Positions 35,093-44,506 of a stretch of 64,000 nt of DNA are shown here, piece after piece. Under the pieces are notes generated by a model. That model did not search any database, was not told the origin of the DNA, and saw nothing but the letters and a program-made list of their open reading frames with translations. Position 1 is the stretch's first letter; each line of letters opens with the position of its first letter. This DNA comes from UBA1941 sp046329555 (lineage in GTDB: Bacteria; Bacteroidota; Bacteroidia; Chitinophagales; LD1): the NCBI GenBank assembly GCA_046329555.1, contig JAXLUK010000002.1, forward strand, positions 620,001-684,000. Reading direction: 5' to 3'. The translations under genes were made by a program, and so were the position numbers.

Positions 35093-36030
35093 AATCGTAA
35101 AATCGCAATAATACGATAAGCAATGGCGGGGGTTTCAGCCGATGCCATCCCCAAATCGTAATATTACGATAAGCATTCATGCGGGTTTCAGCCAAATCGT
35201 AGAATCGCAATAGTACGGCAAACCAGCAATGGCGCGGGTTTCAGCCTAAATCGTACTATCGCAATAGTACGGTAAACAAGCAGTGGCGAGGGTTTCAGAT
35301 TAATCTTATCTCAAGTTCAAAACCTTAAAAAAGGCAACTGTTTTTGCTCGACCCCCATCGGGGTCGCATCCCTGTAGCGGTAACAGAAGAAGTAAATCGT
35401 AAAATCGCAATAATACGATAAGCAATGGCGCGGGTTTCAGCCGATGCCATCCCCAAATCGTAATATTACGATAAGCATTCATGCGGGTTTCAGCCAATTC
35501 GTAGAATTGCAATAGTACGGCAAGCAAGCAATAGCGCGGGTTTCAGCATCAATCGTAAAATCGCAATAGTACGGCAAAGACGCATTGGTGCGGGTTTTGG
35601 CGAATCGAATCGTAAAATCGCAATAATACGATAAGCAATGGCGCGGGTTTCAGCCGAAACCATCCCCAAATCGTAATATTACGATAAGCATTCATGCGGG
35701 TTTCGGCCTATTCGTAGAATTGCAATAGTACGGCAAGCAAGCAATAGCGCGGGTTTCAGCATCAATCGTAAAATCGCAATAGTACGGCAAAGACGCATTG
35801 GCGCGGGTTTTGGCGAATCGAATCGTAAAATCGCAATAATACGATAAGCAATAGCGCGGGTTTCAGCCGATGCCATCCCCAAATCGTAATATTACGATAA
35901 GCATTCATGCGGGTTTCAGCCAAATCGTAGAATCGCAATAGTACGGTAAACCAGCAATGGCGCGGGTTTCAGCGTAAATCGTAAAATCGCAATAGTACGG
36001 TAAACAAGCAGTAGCAAGGGTTTCAGCCTG
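35093..36030 (+). repeat. Tandem array of REP-like units, 213-bp higher-order period
   Basis: Basic unit of about 53 bp: AAATCGTA-gaatcgcaatag-TACG, then a GCAATGGCGCGGGTTTCAGC tail. TCGTA and TACGA can pair; one variant is the perfect palindrome TCGTAATATTACGA. Four different units make a 213-bp block whose start recurs at 35395, 35608 and 35821; a further set of four lies at 35093-35300, separated by a stretch holding a GACCCC-ATC-GGGGTC-type hairpin. Spurious frames such as RTIAILRL repeats arise from it. The same units occur inverted at 60093-60936. The gap 36031-36120 is a linker also found in island 4. Confidence 0.85.
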
Positions 36031-36120
36031 ATTTTTCTTCAAGCGCAAATCCATAAAATATCAATCTGCTTAGCCTGCCGACCCGTGGTTGCATCCCTTT
36101 CGCGCATATACGCCCAACTG

Positions 36121-36272
36121 GCACCGAGCGTGAGGGATGGGAGCGGTAGCCCGCAGCGAGGTGAGGTACGAGCCGAGCGAGGACTACAAGCGTACAGCCC
36201 GACCCCTGCGGCAGCGATGCGTTGCTAGCCTTTCACGCACTGCGCCGCTGCCGCAGGGGGCACGCCAAAAAA
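36121..36272 (+). repeat. Double-hairpin intergenic repeat family D, copy 1
   Basis: About 150 bp: GAGCGTGAGGGATGG, GCGGTAGCCCGCAGCGAGG, GACTACAAGCG, CCGACCCCTGCGGCAGC, then CTGCCGCAGGGGGCACGCC. The GC-rich blocks pair into two hairpins. Other copies are at 41741, 49550, 59858 and 61522. It lies 25 bp downstream of the end of the leftward PKD gene. Confidence 0.85.
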
Positions 36273-36297
36273 CATTACCATCGCTTGATGGCTACAC

Positions 36298-39200
36298 CTA
36301 CCTTATCGAGCCGCCCAACAACACTAAGCGACGCTTCATCACGGCCACACCATCTTGTTGTATCACTTGCAACGTATAACTACCAGCCAACAAATCAGCC
36401 ATATCCAATAACTGTGTATTAGCATGAACCGGTAATCGTTGCGATGCCAACAACCGGCCCGCAACATCCAACAACTGTACTTGCCAACCCTCGCCAAACC
36501 GCTCGCCGCTTAACGAAAGCGTCACCTGATTGATGGCCGGATTGGGGTATACCTGCCAGTTGGCGTTGCTGATATCCGTCACGTTATTCAACACCAAATG
36601 CCGGCAGTACTCTCTTCTGCAAATAGGCGAACCCGCCCGCTGTACCATCATGCATGGATAATAACCTTGGCCGGTATTCGCAAAGGTGTGCGTTACGGGC
36701 GCATTGCCAACGGTAGTAACTGTTGGTGAACCATCGGCAAAATTCCAGGTAACCGTATCGCAGTTGGTTAAGGCCAGTGGAACAAAAGTGACGGTGTTGC
36801 CAGAAATACTGGTAGCATAGCCGGCACTCACTGCACTGATAAACGAAGTGTCGCACACACAACTATCGCGCTGATTTACCTTGATGGATTTGGTAAGCCT
36901 GGCCCAGCACGTATCGCCATTCACCACTCGTTCTATTTTAGCGCACAATACATAGGTGCCCGCCGCATAGGTGTGCGTAACGGTGCTATTGCCAAATGTA
37001 ACGGCATCAACAATGCCATCACAAGTGTAATCCCAGCGAACTACATCACCTGGCAATAACAGTGGCGGCGTGAAAGTATAGGTGGGCGAAGTGCCGCTAA
37101 CAGCAATAGATTGATTTTGGAGATACGACAAAAATCCGTTGCAACTGGAGTCTTTCGCGCAGGTATAAATACACTTGCAAATAGAATCTCTGCAAATAAT
37201 TCCGTTTACGGTATCAGTAACATACAAACAAACCTGATGCACAGCGCAAGTGTCGTATTCGTGCTCAGGGTTTTCACCACCTCCTGTTGTGCCATCGCCA
37301 AATTGCCACCAATAACCGGTATGTCCAATGCCGGATGACATGTTCATGAACATAGCGGTATCATCATGCGTGGTTACCATGAAATCGGCATGCACGACGC
37401 AACTATCGCAGTGCTTAACAAAAACATGGAAATTGCCAGTGGTGCTGCTGCATCCAAAATTATTGTACACCACAACATGAATAGTGTTGTTCCCCGGTGT
37501 GAGCAAGCTTAAAGGAAGAAACGGCCCGTAGCTGAATGGCGCGCCGTTCACATACCACTTAATTGTATCGTAGGCAGCAGGCGGCGCCACCGGATTAGTC
37601 ACATTCGGCAGCGGTATGTAAAGATGAGCGCGGTCGCACAGCGTATCGCAACCCACCGGAAATAAACTCACATCGGGCAACGGGTTCACCAGCACCATGT
37701 TTGAACTGGCGCTACAGCCCGATTGATTGTCGGTAATAGTAAGCTGATAAGCGCCTGCAGCGGAAACGCTAATAGTGGGCGTTGTTTCTGCTGTTGACCA
37801 GCTATAGGTGAACAATGCCGGCGCATTAGGCGAAGGTGTTAAGGTGGTGGGTATGCCGGCGCAGATGGAACTTCCCGGTGCGATGGTTACGGTTGGTTGC
37901 TGACTCACAATAACGCAAACCGTATCGGAACGCGAGCATCCGGTGGTGGAATCTGTTACCGTTAAGTAGAGTGGATAATTTCCGGAAGGCGTGCCTGCCG
38001 CAACACCTACTTGCGTTTGATACTGATTGGGCGATTGAATGATTAGCGGCGCATTGGCACTCCAGCTATAAAGATAGTTAACATTGAACGTAGCCGAATA
38101 AGTCATTGCGCCCGGCGAAGCAGCATTCACACAAATAATAGTAGGCGAATACGATGGAATCGAAATTTTGAATTTGGGTTTTGGAAAAATAATGAGCGGC
38201 ACTTTATTCGTCCAACGCTGACATCCATTAACATCCGTCACCTTCACCTGGTATAAGCCAAACTGATTGGCCCATATTGTATTTGTTGCGGTAGTAGCGA
38301 TTAACACACCATTCTGATACCACTGATAAGTAGTGAAACCCGGTGTAGCCAACAATTGAGAAGAATCATCAGGACAAATGAAAGTATCAGAAATTGCCAG
38401 TGTTGCCGACGGCAATGCATGTACAATAATGGAAGATGTTCCGGTAACTGTGCAGCCGTTGTAGTTCACCGCGGTTAAGGTGATGTTGTAAGTTCCGCCT
38501 GAACTATAGGCATGAACAGGAGCCGCTAATCCTGAAGTAGTGGCATCGCCAAAGGCCCAGCTATAAACAGCAAAACCGGTGGGCGTTGCCGAAAATGCGT
38601 TCTGATCGGCTACGCATGAAGAAGCAGGATTAGAAACAACAAGCGTGTTTGCCGGCACATTCACATTCTGCGTTATGCTGTAATTGCAACCCTGATAGGT
38701 AATGGTCATCGTTACCGTGCCACTTCCTGTAAACGTTACGGTGTTGCCAATATTCGTGTTTAAACTGCCACCCACATTACTCCATGAAATGGTGTACCCC
38801 GAAATACCGCTCATCATCAACGACGTGTTCGTTAAGGTAGCCGAAGTGCACCCTACCTGAATACTGAAGTTCGGTACAATAGGAATGGTATCGAGCAAGC
38901 AAGCAAGCAAGGGACAATACGCCGGATCATTTACCGTAGCGCATACCTGGTAGATACCCGGATTAACATAGCTGTGTGAAATGCCGGCACCGGCATTGCT
39001 GGTGCCAGAATTGCCATCGCCAAAATTCCAATTTACCGTAGTGCCTATCGACGGTGGTGCGGTGTAATTATCAGTAAACGAGGTGCCGCAATTTTTTGTA
39101 ATACTCACCGCATACGGCGCATTCGGCAACGTACAAGGCGTTCCTCCGCCACTGCCTGATGCACAACCCGTATCAATGGTAATGGTGTTCGACGTAACCG

Positions 39201-41598
39201 TACAACCTGAGCCATAAGTCACCACCAGGGAATATGTTCCTAATGACGTACTGGCCGTACCCGCCGGCTGTGTATAGTTGGCATTGGTGGCTGAAGGAAT
39301 TAAACCAGGTGATGGATTATGATACCACTGATAAGTGTAAGAACCACCGGCAGAAATAAAGGAGTTGAAAGAAATTGCGGGAATGGGCGACGTAGGCAGC
39401 GGTGCACAAAACCTTGTCACCGGTGTTGAAATACTCACCACTGGTGCTGCCGGTAAATTTACCTGAATACCTGAAGCCTTAGTGCAGGGCAGGTTGGGCA
39501 GACAGGTATAGTAACCCGATGCATTGATGGAAATTGTTTGCGTGGTGGGCAGCAATGGTGTGCCATTCAAGAACCACGCATACGAAGACGCAGTAGCCGT
39601 TGACGTAACGGTGTATGAACAACCGGAGCCCGCTGCGAATGTAACGGGGTAGGTGCTCTTGTTGGTAATGGCTACCGTTTTTGACGCCGTACCTGAACAA
39701 GTACTTACCGTTATAGTATGCGCCCCTGCGCCTCCGGCCCACAACACCGTTGCCGTATTGCCCGACGTGCCGGTAATTGTACCGCCAACAATCGTCCAGT
39801 TGTAATTCGGCATGCCCGCCGGCGTTGCTGTATAGGTGGCTACATCATCTTCACAAGCGGTGGCCGTGCCCGTAATAGCAGGCGCCGCAAAGGGTGTAAC
39901 CGTGAATGTGATAGTATTTGACGGACAATTTAATGTGGGGTCGGGATTATTTTGCACAACTGTTAGCGTTCCACCCGTATTGCCCCATTGAACCGTGGCG
40001 GTGTTATCATCCTTCACCAAAACTGTGCCGCCGGTAATGGTCCAGGTATAAGGATAATCAGGCTTGTTGCTGGTAACCTGATAGACCATGATATCGCCCG
40101 GACAAATAGTACTAGTTAAGCTCTGCGTGGTTGACAGCACAGGACGCGCCACTACATTCACCGTGGTGGTGCAGGAAGGATTACACCAGGTACCGCCAAT
40201 GGCTGTTGCTACCACCTGATACACGCCGGGTACCAGCCAGTTGATAATCGCAAACGAACCGTTTGGAATTACATACGAAGGCACCAGCACACCATTTTGA
40301 AAAACCTGCCAACTGGCATTTCCACCCACAGCATAAAAACCATTCGATTGTTCGCACACCTTCACCTGAGCATTTGAAAACTGAAACTTAGGGTTCACGG
40401 TAATGATCCTGGAACTGTTGCCACCACAATGTTTGAGCGAATCGTAATAGGTGCAGTTCAGCGTAAAAGTGCCTGGCGATAGCCCGGCTGTTACTTCTAC
40501 CGAAGTGGCATTAAAAGGATTAGTACCCAGCGTAAATGTACTGCCATTGGTGCTGGTGAGCGTCCAGCTATAATAACATCCCGGCAGCACCGGCAGCGAA
40601 TAGGTGTTGTTGCTGCCTACGCACACCGGCGAGGGTCCTTGTATAGGCAGATTCGGATAAATAATCGGCACGGTGATGGTGGTAGAGGCCGCACAACCGC
40701 CCGAGCAGGAAGGCGGCACGCTGAGCGTAACCGTTGGCACCCCATTGAAATTCGGGTTCCACTGCACCGTAATATTCGCCGTGCCCGCGCCAGAAATAAT
40801 CGTTCCGCCTACAACCGTCCACGTATACGAGCCGCATACCACGGGCGTGCTGTACATAGTGCGCAATGGCGTATCGGATGCGCAGATAGAGCCATAGCAA
40901 CCAACGGTATCAATTTTCGGACCGGTGCCAGTGCCCACCACCAGGGTGTCGGTGTGAATGTCGGAACAAAAACACCGCGCACCTCCTGATTGCGGTCCGT
41001 TGTAGGGATTGTTATTAGCCTGCAACGTAATGATGTACGTGCCCGGCGTGCTATACACATGCTGGGGCGGATTTGCGCCAGCGAAAGTGGTGCCGTCGCC
41101 AAACGTCCAGATATAACCAATGCCATTCACGCTGGTATTCGAAAAAGTTACCGGCTGATTCACACAAGCCGGATTGGGATTGATGGTGAAGTTGGCGGTG
41201 GGCCCATTCTTTAAACAAATCGTGGTTTGAAATGAATCGGCACAGCCGCCGCTGATTTGATTAATCACTACTTTAATGGTGGCATTAGTACCATTGCCCC
41301 AGGTTACTGTAATAGGGTTTCCGGAGAAGCTGATTGGCGTACCGCCGGTGATGGTCCACTGATACGTATATCCCGGAAGATTGGGATACACCGTGTACGT
41401 TTGTGTAGTTCCTTTACAGGCCGATGAAATGGATTGTTGTCCGCCTGAAGAGCCTCCGGCATAGCAAAGGGTATCGCCGGCTTCGCAATTCTCGGGAAAG
41501 CTGAGCGAAAATTTGGGACAACAGGTTTGTGCCTGATGGAGCAAGGGCAATAAAAAAAATCCCAGCAACAGCAGGTTGAAGCGTAGCGCGTTTTTCAT
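36298..41598 (-). CDS. Giant PKD/Ig-like repeat protein with T9SS type A sorting domain
   Basis: 1,766 residues. Signal peptide (1-24), a short Cys-rich head (TCCPKFSLSFPENCEAG), then about 15-18 Ig-like and PKD domains (YIWTFGDGTTF, VNWNFGDGNSG, YSWAFGDATTSG, YWWQFGDGTTGG) interleaved with Cys-paired repeats. The C-terminus has WQVYPNPAINQVTLSL and LLAGSYTLQVIQQDG, the type A sorting domain. Exported by T9SS; likely a long surface adhesin or matrix protein. It is bracketed by family D repeats on both sides (36121 and 41741). Confidence 0.93.
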   Translation of the reverse strand: MKNALRFNLLLLGFFLLPLLHQAQTCCPKFSLSFPENCEAGDTLCYAGGSSGGQQSISSACKGTTQTYTVYPNLPGYTYQWTITGGTPISFSGNPITVTWGNGTNATIKVVINQISGGCADSFQTTICLKNGPTANFTINPNPACVNQPVTFSNTSVNGIGYIWTFGDGTTFAGANPPQHVYSTPGTYIITLQANNNPYNGPQSGGARCFCSDIHTDTLVVGTGTGPKIDTVGCYGSICASDTPLRTMYSTPVVCGSYTWTVVGGTIISGAGTANITVQWNPNFNGVPTVTLSVPPSCSGGCAASTTITVPIIYPNLPIQGPSPVCVGSNNTYSLPVLPGCYYSWTLTSTNGSTFTLGTNPFNATSVEVTAGLSPGTFTLNCTYYDSLKHCGGNSSRIITVNPKFQFSNAQVKVCEQSNGFYAVGGNASWQVFQNGVLVPSYVIPNGSFAIINWLVPGVYQVVATAIGGTWCNPSCTTTVNVVARPVLSTTQSLTSTICPGDIMVYQVTSNKPDYPYTWTITGGTVLVKDDNTATVQWGNTGGTLTVVQNNPDPTLNCPSNTITFTVTPFAAPAITGTATACEDDVATYTATPAGMPNYNWTIVGGTITGTSGNTATVLWAGGAGAHTITVSTCSGTASKTVAITNKSTYPVTFAAGSGCSYTVTSTATASSYAWFLNGTPLLPTTQTISINASGYYTCLPNLPCTKASGIQVNLPAAPVVSISTPVTRFCAPLPTSPIPAISFNSFISAGGSYTYQWYHNPSPGLIPSATNANYTQPAGTASTSLGTYSLVVTYGSGCTVTSNTITIDTGCASGSGGGTPCTLPNAPYAVSITKNCGTSFTDNYTAPPSIGTTVNWNFGDGNSGTSNAGAGISHSYVNPGIYQVCATVNDPAYCPLLACLLDTIPIVPNFSIQVGCTSATLTNTSLMMSGISGYTISWSNVGGSLNTNIGNTVTFTGSGTVTMTITYQGCNYSITQNVNVPANTLVVSNPASSCVADQNAFSATPTGFAVYSWAFGDATTSGLAAPVHAYSSGGTYNITLTAVNYNGCTVTGTSSIIVHALPSATLAISDTFICPDDSSQLLATPGFTTYQWYQNGVLIATTATNTIWANQFGLYQVKVTDVNGCQRWTNKVPLIIFPKPKFKISIPSYSPTIICVNAASPGAMTYSATFNVNYLYSWSANAPLIIQSPNQYQTQVGVAAGTPSGNYPLYLTVTDSTTGCSRSDTVCVIVSQQPTVTIAPGSSICAGIPTTLTPSPNAPALFTYSWSTAETTPTISVSAAGAYQLTITDNQSGCSASSNMVLVNPLPDVSLFPVGCDTLCDRAHLYIPLPNVTNPVAPPAAYDTIKWYVNGAPFSYGPFLPLSLLTPGNNTIHVVVYNNFGCSSTTGNFHVFVKHCDSCVVHADFMVTTHDDTAMFMNMSSGIGHTGYWWQFGDGTTGGGENPEHEYDTCAVHQVCLYVTDTVNGIICRDSICKCIYTCAKDSSCNGFLSYLQNQSIAVSGTSPTYTFTPPLLLPGDVVRWDYTCDGIVDAVTFGNSTVTHTYAAGTYVLCAKIERVVNGDTCWARLTKSIKVNQRDSCVCDTSFISAVSAGYATSISGNTVTFVPLALTNCDTVTWNFADGSPTVTTVGNAPVTHTFANTGQGYYPCMMVQRAGSPICRREYCRHLVLNNVTDISNANWQVYPNPAINQVTLSLSGERFGEGWQVQLLDVAGRLLASQRLPVHANTQLLDMADLLAGSYTLQVIQQDGVAVMKRRLVLLGGSIR

Positions 41599-41620
41599 GG
41601 CATGTAATTTTGTGGTTAGG

Positions 41621-41628
41621 GAAAGATA
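41621..41628 (-). promoter_or_regulatory. Candidate -7 box for the giant PKD gene
   Basis: TATCTTTC on the minus strand, 22 nt before the ATG, followed by a leader AACCACAAAAT. The propeller gene at 45921-47771 has a similar leader (TATCTTCC then AACACAAAAC), suggesting shared regulation. Confidence 0.35.
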
Positions 41629-41740
41629 CGATTAATTTTTTTCGCGGAACCTTTGTAGCATGGTGAGCGTCGCATCATCACTGCGTTACAAAAACTGGTC
41701 GCACGAATAGCGAACAAATTTTGGCTGCCGGATTATCGAT

Positions 41741-41894
41741 TTTGGGCGTGCCCCCTCAGGCAGCGGTACAGTGCGTTGGAATCAAACAACACATCGCTGC
41801 CTTCGGGGTCGGTTGCTTCGTTGCAAGTCCTCGCCCGGCTTCGTACCTCGCCGGGCTGTGGGCTTTCCACTTCGCCACCTCACGCTCGGCGCTA
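41741..41894 (-). repeat. Double-hairpin intergenic repeat family D, copy 2
   Basis: Reverse orientation relative to copy 1 and more diverged: GGGCGTGCCCCCTCAGGCAGC, GCTGCCTTCGGGGTCGG, CAAGTCCTCGCCCGGC, GGGCTGTGGGCTTTCCACTTC, CACGCTCGGCGCTAAT. The 511-bp gap 41599-42109 otherwise holds only the hairpin at 42013 and no gene-like frame. Confidence 0.8.
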
Positions 41895-42012
41895 ATGGCT
41901 ATTCGTGCGCTTCATAAAAAATCGCCGCGGCATTTTCCGCTGTATCTCCATCATGCGCCTCCGCTGTCAATTTAAAAATGCCCATTTACAATCGCGGTAA
42001 AAACCAGTTACC

Positions 42013-42043
42013 GTATTTCTACGATAAAAGACCGTAGAAATAC
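42013..42043. other. Perfect 11-bp hairpin upstream of the 42110 gene
   Basis: GTATTTCTACG (42013-42023) pairs with CGTAGAAATAC (42033-42043) across a 9-nt loop, 66 nt before the start of the next gene. No T-tract follows, so it is not a standard terminator. It could be an operator or a leader RNA structure. Confidence 0.5.
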
Positions 42044-42109
42044 TAGAAATGCACGCTGCACTTGTTACAATGGAAATAGCATGACAACTTTAGCCTCAAA
42101 CCAACTGCC

Positions 42110-42889
42110 ATGGATAACAACGCCTATTTCCGGAACCTCCTCCATTCAATGAAAGAAAACACCACAGCCATAATCGCCTTGATTATGGCGTGCTGGACCG
42201 CTTACAAAACCTACAGCACCGACAAACAGACATTAAAAGCTGCAGATCTGGATAATTTTAGAAAGGAACTCACCATTGAACAGGATGAAAAAAAGTTTGA
42301 CCGCGATTTTAAAATCGCCATTTATCACGACGTAAAAGAGGCCATTGCCAGCAACAACCCAAAAGTTCAGGAAGCTTGTTTAAATCTGGTAGTCAACCTG
42401 GTTAAGGAAGAAGAATTGCAGCGCGGTTTATTGAGTGCGCTGGGTACACAAAGCGCGGTGGCCAAACAAGTAGATACCTTATTGCGGTCAGAGCAACGCT
42501 TTCAGGCCGATACAGCCGATGTGGCGGCGCGTTTTGCCACCGCAAAAGTTAGCGATAAGAATAAATTGATTGATGTATGCGTTTTTTACTGCGAAGAGAC
42601 GCAGGGTGCTTCGAAGGCCATAGCAGAAAAAGCAAAGCAAGCACTGGATAAAACCGGTCAGTACAACGTCTACGTACGCCGATTATCTACCTTGGTGAAT
42701 AGTAGGCCAGGTTATCAGATACGCGGCAGTGTGATTAAATACAATTCATTACCGGGAAATGCGAAAGACGAAACCAATTCGGCCAATAACATCCAACAAA
42801 CACTAAAAGCGCTGCCCGAGCTGGCCGCAATTAATACCCATGCCATCACCTATCAAACCGATTGGTATATCAGCGTTTTTGTTTATTGA
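42110..42889 (+). CDS. Membrane-anchored protein of unknown function
   Basis: 259 residues. One N-terminal membrane helix (about 17-34, TTAIIALIMACWTAYKTY), then a charged helical segment (40-130, coiled-coil-like) and a C-terminal alpha/beta domain (about 150-259) with VCVFYCEETQGASKAIAEKAKQAL, NVYVRRLSTLVN and YQIRGSVIKYN. The last part loosely resembles the small LytR_C/SPOR-like fold that pairs a helix after a beta strand, but I cannot assign it. Isolated gene between repeat islands. Confidence 0.6.
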   Translation: MDNNAYFRNLLHSMKENTTAIIALIMACWTAYKTYSTDKQTLKAADLDNFRKELTIEQDEKKFDRDFKIAIYHDVKEAIASNNPKVQEACLNLVVNLVKEEELQRGLLSALGTQSAVAKQVDTLLRSEQRFQADTADVAARFATAKVSDKNKLIDVCVFYCEETQGASKAIAEKAKQALDKTGQYNVYVRRLSTLVNSRPGYQIRGSVIKYNSLPGNAKDETNSANNIQQTLKALPELAAINTHAITYQTDWYISVFVY

Positions 42890-42894
42890 AGCTG

Positions 42895-43434
42895 AAATGA
42901 ATAACAATTTTCGAACCGACCCCAGCGGGGTCGCATGGTGTTTTCAGGTTATTAATTTTTAAATCTGCATCTGGTCGAAGTTTCTAACACTACCTTCCGA
43001 AATTAACCCAATGTTATTCTAGCTTCCACCTGGTTGTGAATCATGTCATCCCTTCGGGATTCATGAGACCACTTAACCACAAGCTATAATTATTTCATCC
43101 CTTCGGGATTTGTATGGCACAACTTTCCACTAAGCCTCAATTGCGCCTAATCGCCTATAAAAACCCGAAGGGTTGGTATTATTTTAGAAATTTCAAACAA
43201 CAGATCAATGAACCCCGAAGGGGTGAAATTGTTATCAGAACCACCTCCGTATCTGGTCGTAATTGCTAATACTACCTTGTGAAATTAACCCAATACTATT
43301 CTAGCTTCAACCATGATAGCATGAGTTTTACTTTATAGAGATTAGTCATATAGCGGAAATCTGGTCGAAGTTAGGACAGCATAGCACTACTGCTCTAAGA
43401 CCGCGCTAAAAACTTCGCAGGTTGCGGTTTTTAT
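42895..43434. repeat. Repeat island 2, mosaic part
   Basis: No gene. A mosaic of short hairpins: GACCCCAGCGGGGTC (near 42920), CATCCCTTCGGGAT twice (near 43048 and 43097), AACCCGAAGGGTT (near 43166) and ACCCCGAAGGGGT (near 43213), joined by recurring linkers such as TCTGGTCGAAGTTAGGACAG and AAAAACTTCGCAGGTT. The same order occurs reversed at 60937-61440. Confidence 0.8.
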
Positions 43435-44430
43435 GCGACCCCGCTGGGGTCGATTTGATATTGCGTTTGTCTGGCTACAGCCATTAGACCCCTCCGGGGT
43501 CAGCGCACCAGTCGTAATTCAATTTGAGGTGAAAAAAATACTAAAAGAACCTGCGATTACCATTCCAAAGTGCGACGTCATTCGGAGGAGGCTGTAGTAC
43601 CATCGCAATAACTCGAAATATTCATGCGGGTTTTGGCTTGGTTTTTCTTCTAAAGCAAATCATTAAAATGAATAACAGTTTTCGAACCGACCCCAGCGGG
43701 GTCGTATCTATGTAGAAAACACACCGGCCCGAAAACAACCCCAGCGGGGTCGCATAGTGATTTCAGGTCATTAATTTTTAAATCACCATAGGGGCCGATG
43801 TTTTTGGTGATTGGGTAGTGCTTGCATCAGCACACAGCATGAACTTATGCGACCCCGCTGGGGTCGATTTGATAATGCGTTTGTCTGGCTACAACCATTA
43901 GACCCCTCCGGGGTCATAGCACCAGTGGTATTTCAATTTGAGGTGAAGCAGATTGCTGAAAGAACCTGCGATTACCATTCCAAAGTGCAACGTCATTCGG
44001 AGGAGGCTGTAGTACCATCGCAATAACTCGAAATATTCATACGGGTTTTGGCTTGGTTTTCCTTCTAAAGCAAATCATTAAAATGAATAACAGTTTTCGA
44101 ACCGACCCCAGCGGGGTCGTATCTATGTAGAAAACACACCGGCCCGAAAACGACCCCAGCGGGGTCGCATAGTGTTTTCAGGTCATTAATTTTTAAATCA
44201 CCATAGGGGCCGATGTTTTTGGTGATTGGGTAGTGCTTGCATCAGCACACAGCATGAACTTATTCGACCCCGCTGGGGTCGATTTGATAGTGCGTTTGTC
44301 TGGATACAGCCATTAGACCCCTCGGGGTCATAGCACCAGTGGTATTTCAATTTGAGGTGAAAAAAATACTAAAAGAACCTGCGATTACCATTCCAAAGTG
44401 CGACGTCATTCCGGCGAGGCTCGCACCATC
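43435..44430. repeat. 415-bp tandem repeat array
   Basis: About 2.4 copies of a 415-bp unit starting GCGACCCCGCTGGGGTCG at 43435, 43849 and 44264. Each unit contains that hairpin, TTAGACCCCTCCGGGGTC, a linker AGAACCTGCGATTACCATTCC, and two more GACCCCAGCGGGGTC hairpins. Copies differ at only a few percent of positions, so the duplication is recent. No plausible gene; the stretch 44431-44506 carries one degenerate TCGCxATAGTACGG unit and the leader of the next gene. Confidence 0.88.
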
Positions 44431-44506
44431 GCCATAGTACGGCAAACAAGTAATGGCCAGGGTTCGGGCGCATCCGTTTACTATCTACAATCGCTATATT
44501 AACCTG

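Noticed and set aside
35093..36030. CRISPR array
   Set aside because: Units are regular but adjoining, without unique spacers of constant length, and no cas gene is in the window.
35306..36379. Several open frames of 60-95 codons in island 1, some with RTIAILRL-type repeats
   Set aside because: They run through the tandem hairpin arrays and family D repeat, occur on both strands and translate repeat DNA; no independent coding signal.
41721..41975. 84-codon frame upstream of the 42110 gene
   Set aside because: Coincides with family D copy 2, whose other copies also give incidental frames.
43811..44026. 71-codon frame in island 2
   Set aside because: Spans the 415-bp tandem unit; the matching frame is broken in other units.
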